Source of the DNA: Desulfoferrobacter suflitae
Lineage (GTDB): Bacteria > Desulfobacterota > Syntrophobacteria > Syntrophobacterales > Syntrophobacteraceae
Reading direction: 5' to 3'
Length of the DNA: 64,000 nt
Assembly: GCF_022603395.1 (NCBI RefSeq)
Contig: NZ_JAIBKA010000002.1
Span: 186,001-250,000, forward strand
Shown one piece after another: positions 41,998-50,660 of this stretch (position 1 is the first letter of the stretch; each line of letters begins with the position of its first letter). The position numbers and the translations under genes are program-made. The notes beneath the pieces were generated by a model. It saw only the letters and a list, made by a program, of their open reading frames with translations. It ran no database searches and had not been told where the DNA came from.

Positions 41998-43554
41998 CTA
42001 ATCTATGCGGTTATGCTGTTTTAGTGAGGCATTCCGACCGCTCTCAAAATATGCGCAAATCGCTTCCACCAAAGCAGGAATTGTGAAATTCGAGGGCATG
42101 ATATCGACTTTCAAGCCGAATCTTTCAGCCGTTTCCGTAGTGATGGGCCCTATGCTGGCGATTGTAACCCCGGCCAATAAGGGCAGCATTTCTTCCCGGT
42201 CGAGCAGGCTGAAAAAATTGCTGACTGTAGACGAAGAAGTGAAGGTCACGCAGTGGATCGCTCCCCTGCGCAGCAGATCGAGGACAGGGGAGCTGCGCTT
42301 TGCGGGCAGCACCGTTTGATAGGCCGGCACCACATCCACCAGGGCTCCTTTTTCCCTCAACGTCTCCGGCAAAACGTCGCGCGCCACCATGGCGCGCGGC
42401 ATAAGAAACTTCCGGCCGGCCACCTTTTCACCCTGGAGTCCCAGCAAAATCGATTCCGCCCGATATTCCGCCGGCACAAAGTCCGCTCGCAAACCAAACT
42501 TGCCAAGCATTTCCGCCGTCTTGGGGCCGATAGCCGCCAACCGGATGCCTTTCAGTTCCCTGGCATCCTTGCCGGCGGCAGACAGTCGTTGCATGAAGAA
42601 TTGGACCCCATTCACACTGGTGAATATTAACCAATGGTAGGTGGTCAGATTTGTAATGGCGCGGTCGAGTAATTCCCAGGTCGGGGGAGGTTGGATCTCG
42701 ATTGTGGGGAATTCGATGCACTGCGCCCCCAGGGCGGCAAGCTGTGATTTGAATTCACTCGCTTGTTGGCGTGCCCTGGTCACCACAATGCGGCGGCCGA
42801 ACAGTGGCTTTGATTCATACCAGTTGAGTTTTTCGCGCAGACGGACAACCTCGCCCACCACAATGATCGCCGGGGGCTTCATGCCGGTCCGCCGCACCTC
42901 TGCGGCGATGGTTTTCAGTGTGCCCACCAAAGTTTCCTGTTCCGGAGTCGTTCCCCAACGTATGACCGCCACCGGAGTCTCCTCGGAACGACCGTGAGCG
43001 ATGAGCTGCCGGCAAATTTCGGGGAGATTCTTCACCCCCATAAAAAAGACCAGGGTCCCTACGGCGGTGGAAAGTTTTTCCCAGTTGATCTTGGACTCAT
43101 CGTTGTCGTCTCGTTCGTGACCCGTGATGAAGGCCATGCTGGCCGTATAGTCACGGTGGGAAAGAGCAATGCCGGCGTAGGCCGGCACAGCAACCGCCGC
43201 GGTGACCCCGGGCACAACCTCGAATGCAACGTTTGCGGCGATCAACACCTCGGCCTCTTCTCCTCCGCGTCCGAAAACAAACGGGTCACCGCCCTTGAGC
43301 CGCACGACCTGCCGATGACGGCCTTTTTCAATCAGCAGTGCATTGATCTCCTCTTGACTTAGAGTATGGTCGCCGCCCTGCTTGCCCACATAAATCTTTT
43401 CGGCCTCGACGGGAGCATATTGCAGGAACTCTGCGTTGGCCAAATAATCATAGATGACCACTTCGGCCTGCTGCAGCAGCTCTTTTGCGCGCAACGTCAA
43501 AAGACCCGGATCTCCGGGTCCCGCCCCCACCAAATACACTTTTCCTCGACCCAC
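41998..43554 (-). CDS. cobA-hemD: Fused uroporphyrinogen-III methyltransferase/uroporphyrinogen-III synthase
   Basis: The product has 518 residues. The N-terminal half (about 1-245) is SUMT, which methylates uroporphyrinogen III to precorrin-2: KVYLVGAGPGDPGLLTLRA, RLKGGDPFVFGRGGEE and GVTAAVAVPAYAGIALSH. The C-terminal half is HemD, which closes hydroxymethylbilane to uroporphyrinogen III (GRRIVVTRARQQASEF). The fusion is common in anaerobes making sirohaem and cobalamin. I chose GTG 43552-43554, eight bases after AGAGG, over longer readings that add a non-conserved leader. It follows hemC. Confidence 0.93.
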   Translation of the reverse strand: MGRGKVYLVGAGPGDPGLLTLRAKELLQQAEVVIYDYLANAEFLQYAPVEAEKIYVGKQGGDHTLSQEEINALLIEKGRHRQVVRLKGGDPFVFGRGGEEAEVLIAANVAFEVVPGVTAAVAVPAYAGIALSHRDYTASMAFITGHERDDNDESKINWEKLSTAVGTLVFFMGVKNLPEICRQLIAHGRSEETPVAVIRWGTTPEQETLVGTLKTIAAEVRRTGMKPPAIIVVGEVVRLREKLNWYESKPLFGRRIVVTRARQQASEFKSQLAALGAQCIEFPTIEIQPPPTWELLDRAITNLTTYHWLIFTSVNGVQFFMQRLSAAGKDARELKGIRLAAIGPKTAEMLGKFGLRADFVPAEYRAESILLGLQGEKVAGRKFLMPRAMVARDVLPETLREKGALVDVVPAYQTVLPAKRSSPVLDLLRRGAIHCVTFTSSSTVSNFFSLLDREEMLPLLAGVTIASIGPITTETAERFGLKVDIMPSNFTIPALVEAICAYFESGRNASLKQHNRID

Positions 43555-43628
43555 GTGCGGCACCTCTTTGCTATTGAAGTCTGTCACTGACAAATCACAC
43601 CCGCTCCTCGGGTTCAACAGGCAGGGGC

Positions 43629-44567
43629 TTAGGCCGCCCCGTCCCGGTAGATTTCCTCCAAGATTCTTCGCCCGCCTGCTGCGAGAATCTCACCGGCCAG
43701 GCTGCGTCCCAGCGCCTCGGCCTGTTCTCGAGCTGCGCTCCTGGTGAACCGGAACATTTCCTGACCATCCAGAGACGCCACCAGCCCGGTGAGCTCTACC
43801 ATGCCCCCGGAGACCGTCGCATAACCGCCAATGGGCACCTGGCATCCGCCCTGCAACTCTTTCAGAAGAGCCCTCTCAGCCCTCACAGCGACAGCCGTGT
43901 CGGTGTGATGGAGCGGTCCAAGCAGGCGCTGCAAGTATTCATCGGTACTGCGAATTTCTATGCCGATGGCTCCCTGGCCTATGGCGGGAACAAACACGTC
44001 GGGATCGAGGTAGCAGGTGATTCGATCCTCCCACCCCATCCGATGCAGTCCTGCAGCCGCCAACACAACGGCGTCGTACATCCCTTCCCGGACCTTGCGC
44101 AGGCGCGTGTCAAGGTTTCCCCGCAACGATTCTATGGCACAATCGGGGCGCAATTTCTTCAATTGAGCTGCACGCCGCAGGCTGCTGGTGCCCACTCTAG
44201 CCCCCTCCGGCAAATGCGACAGGCTCTGCCCGCGGCTTGCCACCAGAACGTCTCGCGGGTCTTCCCGGGGGGGGATGGCACCCATGCACAACCCGTCCGG
44301 CAGATCCGCAGGGACATCTTTCATGCTGTGGACGGCCAGGTCCACCGACCGGTTCAATAGGGCATCCTCAATTTCTTTGACAAACAATCCCTTGCCTCCC
44401 ACCTTGGCAAGGGGCACATCCAGAATCTTATCGCCCATTGTCTTGATGATCTGCAGTTCAACCTGCAGTTCAGGCCATTGAGCCTGGAGAGCGGTTTTGA
44501 CGTTCTCGCTTTGTTTCAGCGCAAGGAGACTGCCGCGCGTGCCAATACGCAAAACTTTATCAGTCAA
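43629..44567 (-). CDS. hemC: Hydroxymethylbilane synthase (porphobilinogen deaminase)
   Basis: The product has 312 residues. It joins four porphobilinogens into hydroxymethylbilane. It has RIGTRGSLLALKQ at the start, LAVHSMKDVP, the arginine-rich SSLRRAAQL and RGNLDTRLRK, and the dipyrromethane cofactor cysteine in GGCQVPIGG near residue 243. A TTG start is used, preceded by GAGGAT. The gene sits between fmdB-like and cobA-hemD on the same strand. Confidence 0.96.
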   Translation of the reverse strand: MTDKVLRIGTRGSLLALKQSENVKTALQAQWPELQVELQIIKTMGDKILDVPLAKVGGKGLFVKEIEDALLNRSVDLAVHSMKDVPADLPDGLCMGAIPPREDPRDVLVASRGQSLSHLPEGARVGTSSLRRAAQLKKLRPDCAIESLRGNLDTRLRKVREGMYDAVVLAAAGLHRMGWEDRITCYLDPDVFVPAIGQGAIGIEIRSTDEYLQRLLGPLHHTDTAVAVRAERALLKELQGGCQVPIGGYATVSGGMVELTGLVASLDGQEMFRFTRSAAREQAEALGRSLAGEILAAGGRRILEEIYRDGAA

Positions 44568-44597
44568 TTTATCCTCGATTCATCCTTGCCGGCCGTG

Positions 44598-44831
44598 CTA
44601 GTGACATGAGGCACAGCTGCCGGACGTGCACCCGGCGCAGGATGCGCCCCCCGAGCCCATACGGCTGCTGGCGGCTCCCTTGTCTCCACCGCTCTTGAAG
44701 CCGCACACGGACATCACTCGCTGAGCCTTATCAGAATTGCACTTGGGGCAACGCACCGCCTCATCGCTGCGGAACACCAGCGTCTCGAACTTTTCGCAGC
44801 AATCGCAACATTCGTATTCATATATGGGCAT
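44598..44831 (-). CDS. FmdB-family zinc-ribbon protein
   Basis: The product has 77 residues. The N-terminal zinc ribbon MPIYEYECCDCCEKFE with CPKC 20 residues later is the FmdB/CxxC_CXXC family. A Gly/Ser/Cys-rich tail (CAGCTSGSCASCH) follows. The family is often annotated as a regulator, but the biochemical role is not established. It is probably cotranscribed with hemC, 30 bases downstream. Confidence 0.9.
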   Translation of the reverse strand: MPIYEYECCDCCEKFETLVFRSDEAVRCPKCNSDKAQRVMSVCGFKSGGDKGAASSRMGSGGASCAGCTSGSCASCH

Positions 44832-45000
44832 GGAATCATTCCTCCATTTGAGTTAGCTTCACTCCCAATTGGTCACCTCGGGCAGCGTCTAAAAGCATCG
44901 TATTTCATTATTTGAGCCTACCACAGCGCAGATTTCCAGGCCTTCTCAACAAGCATCAGGCCGGACCAAATGGCTGCACTGATCAGGCGTGCCAGCAATT

Positions 45001-45376
45001 TTAAAGGACATTCTCGATTCGGACAAGTTCACCATCCCGCACAACTTTAAACTCCCGCGCATCGCCTGACACTTTCCCGACCAGATTGACCGCACTGGCC
45101 GGTCGAATTTCTTCGCCCCGGCTCGCGGGCGTAGGACCAAAGAAGATGCAAAAGGCCTTGCCCCTCGGCCAATAGCCCAAATCCCCCATGTCAACAATCT
45201 CCGCTGCGGCATCATCGAGCGGTTGTTCCACGGGGATGGGAAAGTAGATTTCATCCCCCCAGGTCCTCACGGTCGCCTATGGGTAATGCCGATTCAATGG
45301 CGCTTGCCGTGGGTGAATCGTTGAGTTCACCCTGTATACAAACCGAGCCTGCTGTGATGCGAATCCGTCTGCTCAT
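45001..45376 (-). pseudogene. Cyclophilin-like protein (TM1367 type), frameshifted
   Basis: ATG 45374-45376 follows GAGGAGTGACCG and opens MSRRIRITAGSV, then ELNDSPTASAIESALPI, ending at an early TGA. The rest of the protein, RTWGDEIYFPIPVEQPL to the TAG-free end at 45001, is in another frame. The two parts join at about 45255-45275 into one protein of about 125 residues typical of this small beta-barrel family (LPI...TWGDEIYF is the normal order). The length is 376 bases, so one base was gained or two lost. Function of the family is unknown. Confidence 0.72.
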
Positions 45377-45510
45377 CGGTCACTCCTCATTTTCAGTGCT
45401 GCTTCGTTTGGTTATGCTTCTCTTGGGGGGCGCTCAGGGCTGAATCGCGGCGAGGGCACTCTGAGTACAGCTCCACACAATAGAGTGTACGCAATGCAGC
45501 GGACTTGCAC

Positions 45511-45556
45511 GGATTGGGTTTCGTCACGCGTGCCGCGTGACTCTACCCAACCTACG
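45511..45556. repeat. Dispersed palindromic repeat, copy 4
   Basis: This copy contains GGATTGGGTTTCGTCACGCG, then GCCGCGTGACTCTACCCAAC and CTACGG. The inner CACGCG/CGCGTG arms form a hairpin. It belongs to the family at 4552, 10000 and 20579. Confidence 0.65.
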
Positions 45557-45588
45557 GAATGCGGCCGCTCAATTGTGTCGGGCTGTAC

Positions 45589-46563
45589 CTAGTCCAACTG
45601 GGACAACCGGTCCAGGACCGCAGCCAGGAGCAATGGGAACATGATTTCGTGATGCCCGATCAGGTTGATGCCGCTGCCTCTGCCGGCCGTGGGGCGATCC
45701 AACACATTATTCTGGGTTCTATAGTGGCGCTGAAAATCCATATTGACGGTCGTTATCCCGTGCAGGGAAAAACCCAGGTTCAAGGCCACGCTCACCGCCT
45801 TCAAGAAAACTTCGGGGAGTATCACCGCCGATCCCAAATTAATGTAAACCCCCTGCTGTAACTGCGTCACAAGCCGGCAAAACAACTTGAAGTCAAAATG
45901 GCTCAAAGCCCCCACGGCGGCCCCGTCCATGGCTGAATGCATATGGATGATGTCGGTTCCCAGTGCCACATGAACCGTCACCGGTACCCCAAGTCGCGCC
46001 GCACTGGCGAGCAAGCTCATGTGTGTATGAGGCGCCTTCTCGGCCAGCAGACTCTCACCGACAGCGCGCCCCAAACCCACCTGCCCGCGGCGGCCGTCAT
46101 GGGCTGAGTTGATGGCCGCATGAATGAACTCCGCGGTCTCACGGGCCATGCCAAATTGTCCCATTTCCAAATGTGCAGCCACATCTTCAGAGGTTTTGCC
46201 CGCCAATGCCAGTTCCACGTCATGGATTACACCGGCTCCGTTCACTGCCAGGCCGGTTAGGATGCCGCGTTCCATAGCGTCCACCAGCAGCGGATTCAAT
46301 CCCACTTTAATGGGGTGCGCCCCCATCCCCATGAGAATCGTCCGTTCCTTGCGCACTGCAGTGGTCAACGCCTCGACGGCTCTCCTAAAAAGGTCGCCGG
46401 CCAAAATGTCGGGCAGGTTTTGTACAAATCGCGCGAGCGTCTGCCCGGGTTCCCAAGGTTTTGCAAAATCTTTCAAACTCACTTTGCTGGGTCGATCATT
46501 CAGGCTTGTGGTGTGCAGGTCATCAAAACTGATCGGCTCCCAATCAAAATACGATCGCGTCAT
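45589..46563 (-). CDS. Conserved protein, possibly deoxyhypusine-synthase-like; reaction unknown
   Basis: The product has 324 residues with a Rossmann-like pattern: ILMGMGAHPIKVGLNPLLVD near 76, then LAVNGAGVIHDVELALAGKT, a His-rich VTVHVALGTDIIHMHSAMDG, and NLGSAVILPEVFLKAVSVA. These resemble bacterial proteins loosely annotated as deoxyhypusine-synthase-like, but I see no decisive active-site motif. ATG overlaps the stop of the gmhA-like gene (46560-46563), so the two are translationally coupled and may share a sugar- or envelope-related role. Confidence 0.7.
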   Translation of the reverse strand: MTRSYFDWEPISFDDLHTTSLNDRPSKVSLKDFAKPWEPGQTLARFVQNLPDILAGDLFRRAVEALTTAVRKERTILMGMGAHPIKVGLNPLLVDAMERGILTGLAVNGAGVIHDVELALAGKTSEDVAAHLEMGQFGMARETAEFIHAAINSAHDGRRGQVGLGRAVGESLLAEKAPHTHMSLLASAARLGVPVTVHVALGTDIIHMHSAMDGAAVGALSHFDFKLFCRLVTQLQQGVYINLGSAVILPEVFLKAVSVALNLGFSLHGITTVNMDFQRHYRTQNNVLDRPTAGRGSGINLIGHHEIMFPLLLAAVLDRLSQLD

Positions 46564-47183
46564 CGGCTCATCCCATCCACCATTCGGTCGGCACCGAATA
46601 GAATTTCATCGACCAGTGCGCACAGGATGTGTCCCGCCGTAATATGGCATTCCTGAATACGTGCCGTCACTTTCGAGGGGACATGCAGCATTTGCCCGCA
46701 GCACCCGTCCATGTCACCCCGCTCCGCCCCGGCCCAACCGAGCGTGCGCAGGCCCTGCCGGTGAGCCCACTGGAGAGCTTTCACCACATTCCGTGAACGG
46801 CCGCTGGTGCTGATGCCGAGGGCCACATCTCCTGCACCTGCAAGAGCCTGTAGCTGCTTGAGAAAGATATCTTCAAAATGATAATCGTTGCTGATGCTGG
46901 TGATGATCGAGGTGTCCACACTGAGAGCCATGGCAGGCAGAGGAGGCCGTTCCCGTTCAAAGCGATTGACGAACTCAGCAGCCAGATGTTGCGCATCTGC
47001 GGCACTTCCGCCATTGCCAAAGAGGAAAAGGCGACGCTTTTCCCGGAAAGCCCGACTGACCAGTTGGGCCATTTCAAGGATGATCCCGGCATTGCTTTTA
47101 AGAAACGCCTCCTTCACTCTAACGCTCTCACGAAAGCTCGCTTCGATCAGTTGTTGCAAACGCTTGCGCTGAATCTCCTCCAT
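46560..47183 (-). CDS. gmhA: SIS-domain phosphoheptose isomerase
   Basis: The product has 207 residues. GmhA converts sedoheptulose-7-phosphate to D-glycero-D-manno-heptose-7-phosphate for lipopolysaccharide core synthesis. The SIS motifs LFLFGNGGSAADAQHLAAEF near 55 and GISTSGRSRNVVKAL near 125 bind the sugar phosphate, with VTARIQECHITAGHIL near 175 providing catalytic residues. It starts three bases after the aminotransferase stop. Confidence 0.92.
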   Translation of the reverse strand: MEEIQRKRLQQLIEASFRESVRVKEAFLKSNAGIILEMAQLVSRAFREKRRLFLFGNGGSAADAQHLAAEFVNRFERERPPLPAMALSVDTSIITSISNDYHFEDIFLKQLQALAGAGDVALGISTSGRSRNVVKALQWAHRQGLRTLGWAGAERGDMDGCCGQMLHVPSKVTARIQECHITAGHILCALVDEILFGADRMVDGMSR

Positions 47184-47186
47184 TCT

Positions 47187-48170
47187 TCATTCCTTGACCG
47201 GGGTCAGCATTTGCCGGCAGGTGCGCATGTCCTGTTCGATCAAATCCAGAAATCGCCTGTAAAAAGGGCCGGGACGACCTTCCCCAATGCTTTTGCCGTC
47301 ATAGGCGACCACGGGCAGAATATCGAACGTCGTCCCAAACACCATGATTTCCCTGGCTTCATAGGCTTGCTCCCGGGTGATATCAGCCTCCGCAACCTGC
47401 GCCAGGATCCCTGACGGTACCAGTTCCTGCGCCAATTCAAGCAGCCGCGTCAGGGTAATTCCCTGCAAAATACGATCGAAGCGAGGCACCAAAAATTCCT
47501 CGTTGCTGGTGATGATGCCAATGTTTTCCGTGGGGCCCTCCCCCAGAAAATTCTTTTCGTCAATGGAAACAGTGTAGTCAACCCCCGCATCCTCGGCTTC
47601 TTTTTTCATGAGTACATTGGGCAGGTAATTGCAGCTTTTCATGTTGGCAAAATAGGACTGCTTGATGGGAATGTGGCTGCTTTTGAGCGTTACGCCGCTC
47701 TGGTATTTTGCCCTGGGAGGCCTTTTGAGTGTGGTAACGACGATATAAACCTGGCTTGCAGGGCACTCGTACGGATTGGTGGAAAACCCTCCGGGACCGC
47801 GCGATATGAACAGTCGCACGAGGCAATCGGGGACATCGGCCGAGCGCACCGTGGCAAGAATTATTTCAGTCAGCTCCGCACGACTCATCGGCAGGTTCAG
47901 ACTCGCTCCCCGAGCGGAACGCTCCAGCCGATCCAGGTGTCTTTCGAGCCCATAGAGATTCCACCGAACACACTTGAACGCTTCAAAAATTCCGTCACCC
48001 CGATGCACCAGGTGATCGTCCACAGGAACCATCATCAGGGCGGGCTCCTTGATGATGCCGCCGTACCAGCTGGAGTACATCGCCAGATAATGTTGCTGGT
48101 AATCCTGTTTGAGTACCAGGAGACGATCTATAACGGTGTCAAAACTGAGCGTTTGAACAGGCTGTGACAT
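47187..48170 (-). CDS. Class IV (IlvE/DAAT-like) aminotransferase
   Basis: The product is a PLP enzyme of 327 residues. HRGDGIFEAFKC near 66, the PLP lysine in NMKSCNYLPNVLMKKEA near 196, and GEGPTENIGIIT fit branched-chain, D-amino-acid or aminodeoxychorismate lyase enzymes. Which of these cannot be read from motifs. An N-terminal extension of about 30 residues precedes the fold. ATG 48168-48170 follows TTGGAGT. It heads the operon with gmhA. Confidence 0.88.
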   Translation of the reverse strand: MSQPVQTLSFDTVIDRLLVLKQDYQQHYLAMYSSWYGGIIKEPALMMVPVDDHLVHRGDGIFEAFKCVRWNLYGLERHLDRLERSARGASLNLPMSRAELTEIILATVRSADVPDCLVRLFISRGPGGFSTNPYECPASQVYIVVTTLKRPPRAKYQSGVTLKSSHIPIKQSYFANMKSCNYLPNVLMKKEAEDAGVDYTVSIDEKNFLGEGPTENIGIITSNEEFLVPRFDRILQGITLTRLLELAQELVPSGILAQVAEADITREQAYEAREIMVFGTTFDILPVVAYDGKSIGEGRPGPFYRRFLDLIEQDMRTCRQMLTPVKE

Positions 48171-48497
48171 GCTGACTCCAATCAGGTGATTTGCTGCCGC
48201 AATCCTCGGGATCGCCGGACAATCAGCATAGCTCTTCCCGCGGTTGCTTCGCACCGGGGGTCTGGACCAAGCCGAATCGTGCTCACCCGCTTGGAGCCGG
48301 CGGAACAACGCGTCAACCGGTCAAATTGAATTTCAGATTTCCCGTGCAAAGAGAAACCGGCCTATAAAAAGTCCCTTGCCGCATTGATTTGTAAAAAACA
48401 CCAAACTAGACTATTTTTCCGGACATCAGAAGGAATTGAACATAATCAGAGAATTCGGCTTGTGCAAGGAAAAAGCAGCGGAAGGAGAGCAAATATC
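48171..48497. other. Divergent intergenic region
   Basis: 327 bases between the aminotransferase and HAD genes. I see no RNA gene or repeat. Open frame upstream of the HAD start is not conserved-looking. Confidence 0.3.
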
Positions 48498-49178
48498 TTG
48501 CATAATAAGGGTCAGCACAGCATACGGGCCATCGTTTTCGACTTCGACGGAACATTGGCTGAACTGCACCTGGATTTTTTCCTCATGAAGCAGAAGCTGG
48601 CCGCACTGGTTGAAGAATACATCGGATGCTCGCCTCCTGCATCCCTGCCCGCTCTCGAGTGGGTGGAAATCCTGACAGCGCAAGTGCAGCAGGTCGAGGC
48701 GGCTGCCGGGCACGCCTTCCGGAAAAGAGCGCATTCAATAATACTGACTATGGAGCTGGAAGCCGCCCGCAAAGGTCGCCTGTTCGAATTTTCCCGTCCG
48801 CTGCTGGAGGCGTTGCGCGAGGATGACGTGCGCACCGCCATCATTACGCGCAATTGCGATCCCGCCGTGCGGATTGTATTTCCTGATTTGGAAAGCTATT
48901 GTGATTGTTTCCTCAGCCGGGACCATGTGCCTCAGGTCAAACCTGATCCCGATCATCTGCTGAGAGCGTTGCAACTATTGTCGATCGAACCCGGATCTGC
49001 ACTCATGGTGGGAGACCATCCCATCGACATCGCTACGGGAAGACGGGCCGGGGTAAGAAGTGCAGGGGTCCATAGCGGCAATGCGTCACCCAAGGATCTC
49101 TTGGAGAGCGGCGCTGATTGGGTCGCAGGGAATTGCCGAGAACTGGTTCAACGGTTGAAAAATCAGGGGTTGATTTGA
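48498..49178 (+). CDS. HAD-family phosphatase (phosphoglycolate phosphatase-like)
   Basis: The product has 226 residues. HAD motif I is VFDFDGTLAEL near residue 12, motif II lies in TAIITRNC, the motif III lysine is in VPQVKPDPDH and motif IV is MVGDHPIDIATGRRAG. A helical cap lies between I and II. Such enzymes hydrolyse small phosphate esters. The TTG start at 48498 is preceded by GGAGAG. No ATG gives a better N-terminus. Confidence 0.88.
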   Translation: MHNKGQHSIRAIVFDFDGTLAELHLDFFLMKQKLAALVEEYIGCSPPASLPALEWVEILTAQVQQVEAAAGHAFRKRAHSIILTMELEAARKGRLFEFSRPLLEALREDDVRTAIITRNCDPAVRIVFPDLESYCDCFLSRDHVPQVKPDPDHLLRALQLLSIEPGSALMVGDHPIDIATGRRAGVRSAGVHSGNASPKDLLESGADWVAGNCRELVQRLKNQGLI

Positions 49179-49224
49179 TTGGGGCAGTGCCCATAGTGAA
49201 ATACGCAAAAGGATAATAAATATA

Positions 49225-50079
49225 ATGAATATACGCACCCTGACACAATCTGTTGACGCCCGTCGCGCAATTCTTGCGTTCTCAGGATGGTGCGACGCGG
49301 GGAAACTGGCAGAATTCACCGTCGACCAGCTAAAACTTCAGATATCCCATGAACTGCGGGCGATTTGGGATCTCGACGGCTATTGGCAAACCGAGTCGAC
49401 CAGACCTCAGATCACCATTCGTCATGGGCAGATCCAGCAGATGGAGTGGCCCGCATTGCACTTCTTTGTCAGCGATGACAAGCAATTGCAGGAACCGGTC
49501 GTGTTCGGCGGCGGACCCGAACCCACCGTATCATGGCGACCTTTCGCCAGGGAGCTCGTGGAACTCTTGAAGCAATGGGGCTGCCAGGAGATCCTGCTGC
49601 TGGGCAGCCTTCTGGATCAGGTCTTTCACGACGAGATCGTCATATCGGCCGTCGTGCAGGACCCGGAAAGCTACAACAAAGTCCGCGAATTGGACTGCGA
49701 GCTCATCGAATATAGTGGACCCGGCGCGATCCATTCCGCCATTATGGCACAGGCGCAGGAAGCGAACATTCCCTGCATCAGCTTCTGGGCCCATCTGCCC
49801 TTTTACCTGAGCGGCCCCCATAAAATGATCGCTGCACGGCTGTTACGGATCCTGGCAAGCTGCATGGGCATCGAGCTCGCCACAGATGACCTGCTGAAAT
49901 CCTGGTACCGGAAAAAGCAACAGATTGATCAGATGGTACAGCAAGACCAGAACCTGCGCGAATCCCTTGAATCCATCAGGAGACATAAAGTCATGAAGCG
50001 ATCCGGTTTGAGCTCGAAGGTGGTCCGTTTCGAAGACTTCATTAAACGGCGCAATGAATCGGAACAAGACGAAGAGTAG
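49225..50079 (+). CDS. PAC2-family protein
   Basis: The product has 284 residues. LAFSGWCDAGKLAEF near residue 18, then a PAC2-type core (GGGPEPTVSW, LLGSLLDQVFHDE, ISFWAHLPFYLSGPH), fits the bacterial PAC2 family, named after a eukaryotic proteasome-assembly chaperone. Its role in bacteria is not known. It has a charged C-terminal helix ending RRNESEQDEE. It is read in the same direction as the HAD gene, 46 bases downstream. Confidence 0.85.
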   Translation: MNIRTLTQSVDARRAILAFSGWCDAGKLAEFTVDQLKLQISHELRAIWDLDGYWQTESTRPQITIRHGQIQQMEWPALHFFVSDDKQLQEPVVFGGGPEPTVSWRPFARELVELLKQWGCQEILLLGSLLDQVFHDEIVISAVVQDPESYNKVRELDCELIEYSGPGAIHSAIMAQAQEANIPCISFWAHLPFYLSGPHKMIAARLLRILASCMGIELATDDLLKSWYRKKQQIDQMVQQDQNLRESLESIRRHKVMKRSGLSSKVVRFEDFIKRRNESEQDEE

Positions 50080-50082
50080 CAC

Positions 50083-50112
50083 AAAAAAAACCAGGGGAGG
50101 TGATGCCCCTGG
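50083..50112 (-). terminator. Rho-independent terminator of the cold-shock gene
   Basis: On the minus strand CCAGGGG and CCCCTGG arms around a 7- to 8-base loop are followed by eight T. It lies 36 bases after the stop at 50148, and on the plus strand directly after the PAC2 stop. Confidence 0.88.
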
Positions 50113-50147
50113 CTGGAATGATGCAAAATCAGCGGCTTCAGGAGTGC

Positions 50148-50351
50148 TCAGGATAGCTTTACTACCTTGACTGCCTGTGGTCCCTTGGGGCCCCGCTCCA
50201 CTTCAAAGCTCACCCGTTCTCCTTCGGTCAGAGAACGGAAGCCCTCGGAAACGATGGCAGTATGGTGCACAAACACATCCCCTTGATCAGAGGTTTCGAT
50301 GAAACCGTACCCTTTCTTGTCATTGAACCACTTAACTCGGCCCTCCGGCAT
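50148..50351 (-). CDS. Cold-shock-domain protein (CspA family)
   Basis: The product has 67 residues. [20 protein letters not shown] and DVFVHHTAI carry the RNP1 and RNP2 RNA-binding motifs. It binds single-stranded RNA or DNA and acts as an RNA chaperone. ATG 50349-50351 follows AAAGGAATTAAAA. An untranslated leader of over 100 bases is implied by the promoter position, as is usual for cold-shock genes. Confidence 0.96.
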   Translation of the reverse strand: MPEGRVKWFNDKKGYGFIETSDQGDVFVHHTAIVSEGFRSLTEGERVSFEVERGPKGPQAVKVVKLS

Positions 50352-50496
50352 TTTTAATTCCTTTCTTTCTCTTGCTTTACGGTAATGCTGCCGGTGCGCT
50401 ACTTTGTGAGCACTCTTGAAATCGTTCTGTTCTGCTGCAGGATCGATTTGGCAAAAGCTACAAAATACCGAACCTAGCCCCAATATAATACGTTCA

Positions 50497-50525
50497 TCTG
50501 TATACTACAAAAGGTGGCGTGTCAA
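50497..50525 (-). promoter_or_regulatory. Possible promoter of the cold-shock gene
   Basis: TTGACA (50525-50520, minus strand) is followed after 17 bases by TACAGA, with TATACA overlapping at 15-base spacing. The insertion sequence's target duplication begins one base upstream of the -35 box. Confidence 0.45.
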
Positions 50526-50526
50526 G

Positions 50527-50536
50527 CAGGGAATAG
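50527..50536. repeat. Left target-site duplication of the insertion sequence
   Basis: CAGGGAATAG at 50527-50536 is repeated exactly at 52464-52473, flanking the inverted ends of the element. Confidence 0.85.
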
Positions 50537-50660
50537 CACGGTGAATAGGTGCTCTATATATTTTCCAGTAAACTCCATGACTTACACTTATTTCTGGTCA
50601 ACTGCCTCCCATTGGTGTATAGAAAGTACGCTACTTACTTCACTTTGGAGGTGATCCACG

